64,000 bases of DNA from an uncultured Microbacterium sp. (lineage in GTDB: Bacteria > Actinomycetota > Actinomycetes > Actinomycetales > Microbacteriaceae). Numbering within the stretch: position 1 is the first letter of the stretch; the number at the start of each line of letters is the position of its first letter. A model generated the notes under the pieces. The model ran no database searches. It saw nothing but the letters and a program-made list of their open reading frames with translations, and was not told the DNA's origin. The position numbers and the translations under genes are program-made. Positions 18,392 to 26,968 of the stretch are shown one piece after another. Location: the NCBI RefSeq assembly GCF_945952435.1, contig NZ_CAMFHZ010000017.1:17629-81628 (forward strand), written 5' to 3'.

Positions 18392-20806
18392 TCAGGCCTG
18401 GTCGGCCTGCGGGGCCGCTTCCGTCGTGTGCACGACGGCCGTCCCGGCGGAGAGAGCGGCCGTCGTGACCCGACGGCGGCTGCGTCCCTGACCCGGTGCC
18501 TTCGGCTCTGGCAGTGCGTCCAGCACCGAGTCGAGCAGCTGCTCGGCCTCGGTCTTCGGCGCCTTGCCCCGGTCGGATCCGCGCTTCTTGCGCGGCTTCT
18601 TCGGCCGTTCGGCCGGTGCCTCGGCGGCGGGTTCCGCCTCGATCTCGGTCGCCGCGGGGAGGTCGCCGGACGGCACGCGTGTCGAGGCCGCGATCTGCGC
18701 GAGAGCGGACTTGGCCCCCTCGGGGATGCTGTGCGTGCCGCCGTTCGAGGCGGCGGCGCCGGTGGCCGGCGAACCGTTGCCGGAGCCGTTTCCCGCCGAC
18801 GATCCCCCGCCGTTGCCATTGCCGTTGCGCTGGCGACGGCCCGATCCCTGTGCCGGCGCCGCGGAGCGGTGCTTGACGACGGGGTCGTGGTGGACGATCA
18901 CGCCGCGGCCCGCGCAGACCTCGCAGGCTTCGCTGAACGTCTCCAGCAGTCCGAGGCCGAGCTTCTTGCGCGTCATCTGCACGAGGCCCAGCGAGGTGAC
19001 CTCTGCCACCTGGTGCTTGGTGCGATCGCGGCTCAGGCACTCGACGAGGCGACGCAGCACGAGGTCGCGGTTGGACTCGAGCACCATGTCGATGAAGTCG
19101 ACGACGATGATGCCGCCGATGTCGCGAAGTCGCAGCTGGCGGACGATCTCCTCCGCCGCCTCGAGGTTGTTCTTCGTGACGGTCTCCTCGAGGTTGCCGC
19201 CGGAGCCGACGAACTTCCCCGTGTTGACGTCGACGACCGTCATCGCCTCGGTGCGGTCGATCACGAGCGAACCGCCCGACGGGAGCCAGACCTTCCGATC
19301 CAGCGCCTTCTCGATCTGCTCGGTCACGCGGTAGACGTCGAACGGATCCGCGTCGTCCTCGTACGCCTCGACGCGTTCGAGCAGGTCGGGGGCGACGCTC
19401 TCCAGGTACGAGCGGATCGTGCGGCCGGCGTCGGCGCCCTGGATCCGCATCTTGGTGAAGTCCTCGTTGAACACGTCCCGGACGATCTTGACGAGAAGAT
19501 CCGGCTCGGCGTGCAGGAGGGCGGGCGCCTGCTGCGTCTCGACCTGCTTCTGGATGTGGCTCCACTGCGCGGTGAGGCGCTGCACGTCGTGCGTGAGCTG
19601 CTCCTCGGTCGCGCCCTCCGCCGCAGTGCGCACGATCACGCCGCTGGACTCCGGCAGAACCTCCTTGAGGATCCGCTTGAGACGGGCGCGCTCCGTGTCG
19701 GGAAGCTTGCGGGAGATACCGTTCATGGAGCCGTTCGGCACGTACACGAGGTAGCGGCCGGGCAACGAGATCTGGCTGGTGAGTCGGGCGCCCTTGTGCC
19801 CGACCGGGTCCTTCGTGACCTGCACGAGGACGCGGTCGCCCGCCTTGAGCGCGAGCTCGATGCGCCGCGGCTGGTTGCCGGTCTCGACGCCGTCCCAGTC
19901 GACCTCGCCGGAGTAGAGGACGGCGTTGCGTCCACGGCCGATGTCGACGAACGCGGCTTCCATGCTCGGGAGGACGTTCTGCACGCGCCCGAGGTAGACG
20001 TTGCCGATGAGCGAGGCGTCCTGGTTGCGCGCGACGTAGTGCTCGACGAGGACGTTGTCCTCCAGCACCGCGATCTGGGTGCGTCCGTTCTTCGAGCGGA
20101 CGATCATCTCGCGGTCGACGGCCTCGCGGCGGGCGAGGAACTCGGCCTCCGTCACGACCGGACGGCGGCGACCGGCGTCGCGGCCGTCGCGGCGGCGCTG
20201 CTTCTTCGCCTCGAGGCGCGTCGAGCCCTTGATCGCCTTGGGCTCGGTGATGTACTCCACGACGCGCTGGCGCGTGCGGGGCTCCGACTCGCGACCACGG
20301 CCCCGGCGTCCGGAGCCGTCCTCGTTCTCGCGCATCTCCCTGATCGGCTTCGCCGCCGGAAGCGGGACGATCGTGGGCGCGTAGAAGTGCAGCTGAGTCG
20401 ACACCCGGGAGACGAAGACCTCCGGAATCAGGCCCAGGCTCACCGCGGTGAGCTGCTCAGGCTCCGCAGGAACGTCGGGCTCTGCGGCCGCTTCCGGCTC
20501 GGCGGATGCCTTGGGCTCGGCGGGCGCGTCGGCGTCCACGATCACGGGCGTCTCGGCCTGCACGGACGCCTCCGCCTGCGCGGGCGCCTCCGTCTGCGCC
20601 GGCGCCTCCGCGGAAACGTCGGACTCGACCGCCGGCGACGGTGTCACCGCGCTCGTCGCGTCCCCGTCGGCCTGCGGCGCTGCGGCGGACTCGCGATCGG
20701 CCCCGTCCGCGTCGGGATGATCCTGCTCCGGCGCGGGCTCGGCCACGGGGGCCGCCAGCGCGTCCAGATCGAGGGTCGGCTGGTTCTCAAAGTTCTCGTC
20801 GGCCAT
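18392..20806 (-). CDS. rne: Ribonuclease E/G family endoribonuclease
   Basis: 804 residues. The N-terminal third (about 1-235) is a low-complexity Ala/Glu/Pro extension with a basic RRGRGR patch. The S1 RNA-binding domain follows (SLIGNVYLGRVQNVLPSMEAAFVDIG). Catalytic, metal-binding aspartates are D526 (VVDVNTGKF) and D570 (VVDFIDM), spaced as in E. coli RNase E. The zinc-link is CEVCAGRG. The C-terminus is again charged, with KKPRKKRGS. The enzyme should process rRNA and mRNA and scaffold an actinobacterial degradosome. Placement upstream of rplU-obgE is common in actinobacteria. Confidence 0.95.
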   Translation of the reverse strand: MADENFENQPTLDLDALAAPVAEPAPEQDHPDADGADRESAAAPQADGDATSAVTPSPAVESDVSAEAPAQTEAPAQAEASVQAETPVIVDADAPAEPKASAEPEAAAEPDVPAEPEQLTAVSLGLIPEVFVSRVSTQLHFYAPTIVPLPAAKPIREMRENEDGSGRRGRGRESEPRTRQRVVEYITEPKAIKGSTRLEAKKQRRRDGRDAGRRRPVVTEAEFLARREAVDREMIVRSKNGRTQIAVLEDNVLVEHYVARNQDASLIGNVYLGRVQNVLPSMEAAFVDIGRGRNAVLYSGEVDWDGVETGNQPRRIELALKAGDRVLVQVTKDPVGHKGARLTSQISLPGRYLVYVPNGSMNGISRKLPDTERARLKRILKEVLPESSGVIVRTAAEGATEEQLTHDVQRLTAQWSHIQKQVETQQAPALLHAEPDLLVKIVRDVFNEDFTKMRIQGADAGRTIRSYLESVAPDLLERVEAYEDDADPFDVYRVTEQIEKALDRKVWLPSGGSLVIDRTEAMTVVDVNTGKFVGSGGNLEETVTKNNLEAAEEIVRQLRLRDIGGIIVVDFIDMVLESNRDLVLRRLVECLSRDRTKHQVAEVTSLGLVQMTRKKLGLGLLETFSEACEVCAGRGVIVHHDPVVKHRSAAPAQGSGRRQRNGNGNGGGSSAGNGSGNGSPATGAAASNGGTHSIPEGAKSALAQIAASTRVPSGDLPAATEIEAEPAAEAPAERPKKPRKKRGSDRGKAPKTEAEQLLDSVLDALPEPKAPGQGRSRRRVTTAALSAGTAVVHTTEAAPQADQA

Positions 20807-21068
20807 CTCCGGCGTACTCCTCGCACGGCGGCGCTGCCGCCGTGAATTCTCTCGTGCGACGCTCTCGGCGCCGCGAATTCGATCGGTCTGCGATCGGCAC
20901 ATGCTCTGATCGCTGGGAGCCGGGGCCCCCGAAGTCTGTTCCGTCGGCCGCCGTGAGGGCGGTGCGACCCGACCATTATCGCACCATCGGCCTCGAATGA
21001 CCGCCTCGACGCGATCCGCCGCTCTTTATACCGGCGCGCGCATGCATCCGATACAGATGCGGTCCTGC

Positions 21069-21074
21069 CATAAT
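21069..21074 (+). promoter_or_regulatory. -10 box of leaderless VKOR gene
   Basis: CATAAT ends exactly 6 bases before ATG 21081. The wider 20807-21080 intergenic region, shared with the divergent RNase E/G gene, shows no other gene. Confidence 0.45.
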
Positions 21075-21080
21075 CGCGGC

Positions 21081-21695
21081 ATGTCCGCACCGCGCACCCG
21101 TCACACCGGCTACGCCCTCTGGCTGATCGTCGCCAGCGTTCTCGGGTGGTGGGCGGCGTTCCAGCTCACCCTCGACAAGTTCTCGGTCCTGGAGAACCCC
21201 GACGCGGCGCTCAACTGCAACGTGAGCGTCTTCGTGCAGTGCGGCACGAATCTGGCGTCGTGGCAGGGATCGGTCTTCGGCTTCCCCAACCCTCTCATCG
21301 CGCTCACCGGGTGGATGGCGCCGCTCGTCGTCGGCGTCGCCCTGCTCGCGGGCGTCCGCTTCCCGCGATGGTTCTGGGGCCTCTTCGGCCTCGGCATCAC
21401 CGGAGCCTTCGTCTTCATCTGCTGGCTCATCGCACAGAGCTTCTTCGCGTTGCACACCCTGTGCCCGTGGTGCGCGCTCACCTACGTCACCGTGATCCCG
21501 ACGTTCTTCGCGACCGTGCTGCAGCTCTTCCGCACCGGCACCTTCCCCGTAAGCCGCAGGGCGCAGGAGCGGGCCGGCCGGCTCATGGCCTGGGTGCCGC
21601 TCGCCTCGATCCTCGCCTTCGTCGTCGTCTTCCTGCTCGCGCAGCTCGCGGGCGTCGATCTGATCGGCGAGATCCTGCGGCTCGTGCGCGGCTGA
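21081..21695 (+). CDS. Vitamin K epoxide reductase family protein
   Basis: 204 residues with four to five transmembrane segments. Family cysteines are present: the loop pair CNVSVFVQCGT (about residues 45-53) and the quinone-site CPWC (about 131-134), preceded by the conserved FALHTLCPWC. Bacterial VKORs reoxidise a DsbA-like partner using quinone, driving disulfide formation outside the membrane. No thioredoxin domain is fused and no dsbA is adjacent. ATG 21081 was chosen over upstream in-frame starts because homology begins just after and a -10 box lies 6 bases before. Confidence 0.92.
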   Translation: MSAPRTRHTGYALWLIVASVLGWWAAFQLTLDKFSVLENPDAALNCNVSVFVQCGTNLASWQGSVFGFPNPLIALTGWMAPLVVGVALLAGVRFPRWFWGLFGLGITGAFVFICWLIAQSFFALHTLCPWCALTYVTVIPTFFATVLQLFRTGTFPVSRRAQERAGRLMAWVPLASILAFVVVFLLAQLAGVDLIGEILRLVRG

Positions 21696-21705
21696 GCCGC
21701 CCGCG

Positions 21706-23031
21706 TCAGCCCTCGGCCCAGAGCGTCTCGATGCCGACGGGTCGCCCGAGCACGCGCTCCGCGGCGCGGTGACCGGACAGCATGGCCGCCGTGACCGTGG
21801 CCGGATCGTCGGTCCAGGTCGCCTCGCCCGCGAGGTGCAGCCTTCCGCCGATCGGGGTGGCGAGATCGTCGTGGTCGGACGTCGTCGACCCACGGACCAT
21901 GTAGGCGTACGCACCCCGCGCGAAGGGATCGTCCTGCCAGGCGGTGCGCGTCACGCGCACCGGGTCGACCGCCCGCTCGCCGTAGAGACGCCGCAGCTGC
22001 TCCATGACGGAGCGCGCGATCCGGTCGTCGTCCCACTCCCTGGTCGCCTGCGCGGCGCGCCCAGCCGCGAAGGTGAGCAGGGTGGGCTCGCCGTGGAGGG
22101 AGGTGAGGTCGTACCAGGAGTGCCACCAGTCTCCGGCCGACCCCTGCTGCCGGATCGCATAGACGTCCTCGTCCCAGAACTTCGTCGGGAACCGGAGGAA
22201 GACCTTCTCGAAGGCGTTCATCCGGAGCCGGCTCAGCGCCTCGCGGTTGACCTCCGGCAGCGGTGGCGTGATCGTCACGGCGCCGCTGTGGAGCACTCCG
22301 ACCGGCAGGGTCACCACCGCCGCATCGGCGACGAAGACGCGTTCGCCACTCGTCACCGTGACCCGGTCCGACCAGTCGATCCCGGTGACCTCGTGATCCG
22401 TGCGGACGTCAAGACCCTCCGCCAGGCGCGCGGGCAGCACGTCGTAGCCGTCGGGGAAGACGACCTCGTCGCCGTCGATCTGGTCGTCATCCAGACCATG
22501 CGCGGCGAGCTCCTCGACGAGCGCCCCATACTGCTCCTCCGACCGATGCGCGAGGTACTCCCTGATCCGCTGGGTGCGCGCCGGATCCCATCCCTGCGCG
22601 CCCAGCGCCTCATCGGTGACGTCGCGATACGAGGCGTCGGGGGCCGAACCCGCAATGATCTCGCGGAGCGCCGCATCGACGCGGTGGATGTCCGCGACGA
22701 ACGCGGCGGTCTCCGCCGGGGAGAGCCGGTGCCCGTCCGGTCCGTAGTACGCGATCGGCCTGCTGTCCGGCTGGTACCCGCCGACCGTGAACTCCTGCGT
22801 ACGCATGCCGAACGCCGCCGCGGCGGCGGCGACAGGGCTCCCGTTGATCCCGTGGATCCAGGACGCGCCGAGGTCCGTGGGCGAGCCCGTCCGGTCGGTG
22901 TGCACGCGACCGCCGACGTGGTCGCGCGCCTCCAGGACGATCACGCTCCGCCCGCTCCGGGCGAGGAGACGCGCGGCGCTCAGCCCCGCGACCCCTGCGC
23001 CGACGACGATCACATCGCACTGCTCCGCCAC
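21706..23031 (-). CDS. Flavin-dependent amine oxidase
   Basis: 441 residues from GTG 23031, which follows the strong ribosome binding site GGAGGAGGAGGAA. The FAD dinucleotide motif VIVVGAGVAGLSAARLL and EARDHVGGRVHTDR are at the N-terminus, and the C-terminal GRLHLAGEATWTDDPATVTAAMLSG closes the flavin site, as in monoamine and polyamine oxidases. Substrate is unknown. An APC permease lies directly upstream on the same strand (85 bases), suggesting uptake and oxidation of an amine such as putrescine. Confidence 0.9.
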   Translation of the reverse strand: MAEQCDVIVVGAGVAGLSAARLLARSGRSVIVLEARDHVGGRVHTDRTGSPTDLGASWIHGINGSPVAAAAAAFGMRTQEFTVGGYQPDSRPIAYYGPDGHRLSPAETAAFVADIHRVDAALREIIAGSAPDASYRDVTDEALGAQGWDPARTQRIREYLAHRSEEQYGALVEELAAHGLDDDQIDGDEVVFPDGYDVLPARLAEGLDVRTDHEVTGIDWSDRVTVTSGERVFVADAAVVTLPVGVLHSGAVTITPPLPEVNREALSRLRMNAFEKVFLRFPTKFWDEDVYAIRQQGSAGDWWHSWYDLTSLHGEPTLLTFAAGRAAQATREWDDDRIARSVMEQLRRLYGERAVDPVRVTRTAWQDDPFARGAYAYMVRGSTTSDHDDLATPIGGRLHLAGEATWTDDPATVTAAMLSGHRAAERVLGRPVGIETLWAEG

Positions 23032-23116
23032 TGTTCCTCCTCCTCCGAGGCTTTTCCGCGCGCCGGACGTCGCGCGACCGCTGCGCCGGCGTTGCACGCC
23101 GCCGCGTCCGAACGGG

Positions 23117-24655
23117 TCACATGCCGCCGTCGATCGACCGCGGGAAGTCGGCAGGGTCTTCAGGGACCATGACCTCGGTCTCGCGGTTGAGGCTCTCGCC
23201 CCGGAAGAAGCGCTTCGATCGCGGGAACAGGTACCAGACGAACATGAGCACGAGTCCGATCGCGAGGGATCCGATCCCGACGACGAACGTGCCGCCGACT
23301 CCCCAGATCACGGTGTTGCCGTAGTCCGGCTGCCACATGTCCACCGCGGACTGCAGGAACGCCGCGGTCAGCATCAGGCCGCCCAGCAGCGGGAAGAGAC
23401 CCTTGAAGAAGAACTCCCGCGGCGAGCGCGTGAGGTCCTTGCGGAAGTACCAGACGCACGCGAAGCCGGTGATGGCGTAGTAGAACGCGATCGCGAGACC
23501 CAGCGACAGGATCGAGTCCTGCAGGATGTTGTCGCTGATCAGGGTCATGCCCACGTAGTACGCCGTCGCCACGACGCCCATCACGATGGTCGAGAAGGAC
23601 GGGGTCTTGAACGTGGGGTGCACGTCCTTGAACTTGGCGGGGAGCGCACGGTAGACCCCCATCGCGAGCGTCCCCCGCGCCGTCGGCAGGATCGTGGTCT
23701 GCGTCGACGAGATCGCCGAGATGATGACCGCGACCACGAGGAGCCAGCCGAACGGGCCCAGGAGGCCGTCCTTGATCGCGAGGAAGAAGTCGTCCGCGTT
23801 CGCCTCGTTCCCGAGCCCCGTCCCCTTGTCCCCCAGCCCGGCGTACATCATCGCCGCGATCGTGACCGCGACGTAGGTGAAGAGCAGGATCACGGTCGTC
23901 AGCAGCGCCGCGCGCCCGGGGATCCGCTTCGGATCCTTCGTCTCCTCGTTCAGCGCCAGACAGGTGTCCCAGCCCCAGTAGATGAAGAGCGCGAGCAGGA
24001 TCGCCTGCGTGAAGCCCGACCAGGAGGTGAAGGCGAAGGGGTTCAGCCAGTCCCAGGAGAAGGACGTCGCGCCGGGAGCGGCGCCGGTGGCGAACTGCCA
24101 GAGCGCGGCGACGATGAAGACGGCGAGGGCCAAGTACTGGATCCCCAGCAGCACGTTCTGGATGCGCTCGCCGATCTCGACGCCCCGCCAACTGACCCAG
24201 GTCATCGCCGCGATGAACACGACGGCGACGATGACGACTCTGAGGTCGTTGTTCTCGACGTCCTGGCCGAGGAGCGACCAGAAGTAGACCGAGGCGATCT
24301 GCGCGAGGTTCGCGAGCACGACCATCCCCGCGACCGCGACGCCCCACCCTCCCATCCACCCCACGACGGGGCCGAAGGCCTTGGTGCCCCAGGTGAACGT
24401 CGTGCCGCAATCGGGCACGGCGTTGTTGAGCTCCCGGTAGGCGAAGGCGATGAGCAGCATGGGGACGAAGGCGAGGATGAACGCGATCGGAGCCTGCGCC
24501 CCGACCGCGATCACGACCCAGCCGAGGGAGGCCACGAGCGAGTACACGGGCGCGGTGGAGGCCAGCCCGATGACGGTGGACCCCCACAGTCCCAGCGTTC
24601 CTGCCGCAAGCCCCTTGCCCTCGGGCTTCCCCAGATAGATCGGCGTCGTCGACAT
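23117..24655 (-). CDS. APC-superfamily permease
   Basis: 512 residues with about 12-14 hydrophobic segments. The opening LGLWGSTVIGLASTAPVYSL and the FIYWGWDTCLALNEETKDP segment are typical of amino-acid/polyamine APC transporters. ATG 24655 is preferred; TACTCT lies 7 bases upstream, so the transcript may be leaderless. It is followed by the flavin amine oxidase gene and probably supplies its substrate. Confidence 0.9.
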   Translation of the reverse strand: MSTTPIYLGKPEGKGLAAGTLGLWGSTVIGLASTAPVYSLVASLGWVVIAVGAQAPIAFILAFVPMLLIAFAYRELNNAVPDCGTTFTWGTKAFGPVVGWMGGWGVAVAGMVVLANLAQIASVYFWSLLGQDVENNDLRVVIVAVVFIAAMTWVSWRGVEIGERIQNVLLGIQYLALAVFIVAALWQFATGAAPGATSFSWDWLNPFAFTSWSGFTQAILLALFIYWGWDTCLALNEETKDPKRIPGRAALLTTVILLFTYVAVTIAAMMYAGLGDKGTGLGNEANADDFFLAIKDGLLGPFGWLLVVAVIISAISSTQTTILPTARGTLAMGVYRALPAKFKDVHPTFKTPSFSTIVMGVVATAYYVGMTLISDNILQDSILSLGLAIAFYYAITGFACVWYFRKDLTRSPREFFFKGLFPLLGGLMLTAAFLQSAVDMWQPDYGNTVIWGVGGTFVVGIGSLAIGLVLMFVWYLFPRSKRFFRGESLNRETEVMVPEDPADFPRSIDGGM

Positions 24656-24662
24656 GCCTGTG

Positions 24663-24668
24663 AGAGTA
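24663..24668 (-). promoter_or_regulatory. -10 box of leaderless permease transcript
   Basis: TACTCT (TANNNT) ends 7 bases before ATG 24655 on the minus strand. Confidence 0.45.
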
Positions 24669-24709
24669 GAGGGAACGGCGCGGCCGCACAACGTGAGGAC
24701 CGGTATGAC

Positions 24710-24745
24710 AGAGCCCCGCGCTCCGATGCAGGAACGCGGGGCTCT
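24710..24745 (-). terminator. Terminator after ndk
   Basis: Perfect 11-bp inverted repeat AGAGCCCCGCG (24710-24720) and CGCGGGGCTCT (24735-24745), 16 bases after the ndk stop. Confidence 0.8.
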
Positions 24746-24760
24746 TCGTTCGACGAGGCG

Positions 24761-25177
24761 TCAGCCGAACCAGATGCCGAGTTCGCGCGCGGCCGACTCG
24801 GGCGAGTCGGAGCCGTGCACGAGGTTCTGCTGCACGGCGAGGCCCCAGTCGCGGCCGAAGTCGCCACGGATCGTCCCCGGCGCGGCGGTGGTCGGGTCGG
24901 TCGTTCCGGCGAGCGACCGGAACCCCTCGATCACGCGGTTCCCGGCGAGTCGGATCGCGACGGACGGACCGGAGAGCATGAAGTCGAGCAGCGGCTCGTA
25001 GAAGGGCTTGCCCTCGTGCTCGGCGTAGTGCGCGGCGAGCAGATCGCGGTCGGGCTCCACGAGGCGGATGTCGACGAGCGCATAGCCCTTCGCCTCGATG
25101 CGCGCCAGGATCGCGCCGGTGAGGCCGCGCGCGACGCCGTCGGGTTTGATCAGGACGAGGGTCTCTTCGGTAGGCAT
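24761..25177 (-). CDS. ndk: Nucleoside diphosphate kinase
   Basis: 138 residues. Ndk transfers phosphate between nucleoside tri- and diphosphates through a phosphohistidine, here H121 in NLVHGSDS. The opening MPTEETLVLIKPDGVARG matches the family. ATG 25177 is preferred; an in-frame GTG at 25186 would overlap the preceding stop by 8 bases. It lies in the ileS-folC-DUF4233-ndk run, a common actinobacterial order. Confidence 0.97.
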   Translation of the reverse strand: MPTEETLVLIKPDGVARGLTGAILARIEAKGYALVDIRLVEPDRDLLAAHYAEHEGKPFYEPLLDFMLSGPSVAIRLAGNRVIEGFRSLAGTTDPTTAAPGTIRGDFGRDWGLAVQQNLVHGSDSPESAARELGIWFG

Positions 25178-25178
25178 G

Positions 25179-25625
25179 TCACTCACTCTCTGTCGTGGTT
25201 TCGGGCGTGCTCGGGGTGTCGGCCGCGCGTCGTCGGGCGGCCCGGTCGACGCGTCCGCCGACGATCATCGCGTAGGTCCACATGCCGCCGAACACGAGGA
25301 AGACCAGCAGGATCGCGGGCACCAGGAGGGCGGACAGCAGGACGATGACCTGCAGGATCCATCCCATCACGATTCCCCCGCGCGTGCCCAGCAGGCCGGC
25401 CGTCACGAGCATCGCGACCGCCACGACCGCGCCGCCGACGATCCCCCACCACGGCTCCACATCGGGTCCGAGGGCCTTCAGGCCGTAGATCGTCAGGCCG
25501 GCCAGGGCGACGACGATCGACTCGAAGCCGAGGATCACGGAGCCGAGCTTCTGCGTGAGCCCGCGCGCGGGTCGCGGCGCGCGGCGCGTCGGCGAGGCGT
25601 CCCGCGCCTCGCTCACGACCGCCAT
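25179..25625 (-). CDS. DUF4233 membrane protein
   Basis: 148 residues with four hydrophobic segments (GSVILGFESIVVALAGLTIYG onward). By position between folC and ndk and by pattern this is the DUF4233 protein found there in actinobacteria; its function is not known. ATG 25625 overlaps the folC 3' end by 13 bases; the alternative GTG 25616 would give the 4-base GTGA overlap common in this window. Confidence 0.85.
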   Translation of the reverse strand: MAVVSEARDASPTRRAPRPARGLTQKLGSVILGFESIVVALAGLTIYGLKALGPDVEPWWGIVGGAVVAVAMLVTAGLLGTRGGIVMGWILQVIVLLSALLVPAILLVFLVFGGMWTYAMIVGGRVDRAARRRAADTPSTPETTTESE

Positions 25626-26968
25626 CCGCTCTTCCAGTCCTCGTCCTCGGCGAGCGCGATCGCCTCGCCCGCGAGAACAACCGAACCGGCGATCACGACC
25701 GCGCGGCGATCCGCGGAGGCCGCCCATTCCCGTGCGGCGTCGGCCGCATCCGCGAGGGACGGGTACACCGTCGCCCGACCTCCGGCACGTTCGACGAGGT
25801 CCGCGATGAGATCCGCGTCGGACGCACGATCGGAATCGGGAGCCGTGGCGAACACGTGCTGTACGGAGGGCAGCAGCGCCTCCACGATCCCAGCGGCGTC
25901 CTTATCCGCCAGCACTCCGAGCACGAGACCCCACTCATCGAAGTCGAAGCTGTCGCGCAGGGCCTCGGCGAGCGCCCTGGCACCGTGCGGGTTGTGCGCG
26001 GCGTCGACGACGACGGTCGGTGCGATCCCCAACAGCTGCAGGCGCCCGGGCGACGTGGCGCCCTGGAGGCCTTCGGCCAGGACGTCGCCGACGATCGCGC
26101 GCTCTCCGCCGCCGATGAGCGACTCGACCGCGGCGATCGCGAGCGCCGCGTTGAACCCCTGGTGCGCGCCGTACAGCGGCAGGTACTCCTCGACGTACTG
26201 GCCGGCGAGTCCGCGCACGGTGATCTGCTGGCCGCCGACGGCGAGGCGCTGCTCGACGAGCGCGAACTCCTCGCCCTCGAACGCGATCGTCGCGCCGCGG
26301 TCGGCGGCGACGCGACGCAGCACCGCCTCCGCCTCCGGCGCCTGGCGGGCGGAGACCACGGCGGCGCCGTCCTTGATGATGCCCGCCTTGACCTCGGCGA
26401 TCTTCGCGATCGTGTCACCGAGGCGATCGGCGTGGTCCAGGTCGATCGGCGTGAACACTGCCACGTCGCCATCGGCCGTGTTGGTGGAGTCCCAGGCACC
26501 GCCCATCCCGACCTCGAGCACGAGCACGTCGACCGGCGCGTCGGCACAGGCCACGAACGCGAGCACGGTGAGCAGTTCGAAGAAGGTCAGCGGAGCGTCG
26601 CCCGCAGCCTCGAGCTCGGCGTCCACGATGCCGACGAACGGCTCGATCTCCTCCCAGGCGTCGGCCACGGCCGCGTCGGCGATCGGCTCGCCGTCGATCA
26701 TGATCCGCTCGGTGAAGCGCTCCAGGTGCGGACTCGTGAAGAGTCCGGTGCGCAGCGCGTGCGCGCGGAGCAGGCTCTCGACCATCCGGGCCGTCGACGT
26801 CTTGCCGTTCGTGCCGGTCAGGTGCACGACGCGGTACGTCTTCTGCGGATCGTCGAGCAGTTCGAGCAGACGCGCCGTGCGCTCCTTGCGCGGCTGGACC
26901 CACCTCTCCCCCGCGCGTTCCAGCAGCGCGGTGTAGACGGCGTCGGCCCTCTCGCGGTCATCGGTCAT
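25613..26968 (-). CDS. folC: Bifunctional folylpolyglutamate/dihydrofolate synthase
   Basis: 451 residues of the Mur-ligase superfamily. P-loop [14 protein letters not shown] (about 50-63), [16 protein letters not shown] and the magnesium-binding [13 protein letters not shown] are present; the C-terminal domain begins at [10 protein letters not shown] and contains [11 protein letters not shown]. FolC adds glutamate to folates. Its ATG overlaps the ileS stop (ATGA), so it is co-transcribed under the ileS T-box. Confidence 0.95.
   Translation of the reverse strand: MTDDRERADAVYTALLERAGERWVQPRKERTARLLELLDDPQKTYRVVHLTGTNGKTSTARMVESLLRAHALRTGLFTSPHLERFTERIMIDGEPIADAAVADAWEEIEPFVGIVDAELEAAGDAPLTFFELLTVLAFVACADAPVDVLVLEVGMGGAWDSTNTADGDVAVFTPIDLDHADRLGDTIAKIAEVKAGIIKDGAAVVSARQAPEAEAVLRRVAADRGATIAFEGEEFALVEQRLAVGGQQITVRGLAGQYVEEYLPLYGAHQGFNAALAIAAVESLIGGGERAIVGDVLAEGLQGATSPGRLQLLGIAPTVVVDAAHNPHGARALAEALRDSFDFDEWGLVLGVLADKDAAGIVEALLPSVQHVFATAPDSDRASDADLIADLVERAGGRATVYPSLADAADAAREWAASADRRAVVIAGSVVLAGEAIALAEDEDWKSGWRS

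Noticed and set aside
24710..24745. Hairpin as operator for the APC permease gene
   Set aside because: It lies upstream of the permease start by more than 50 bases but directly after the ndk stop, with the form of a terminator.
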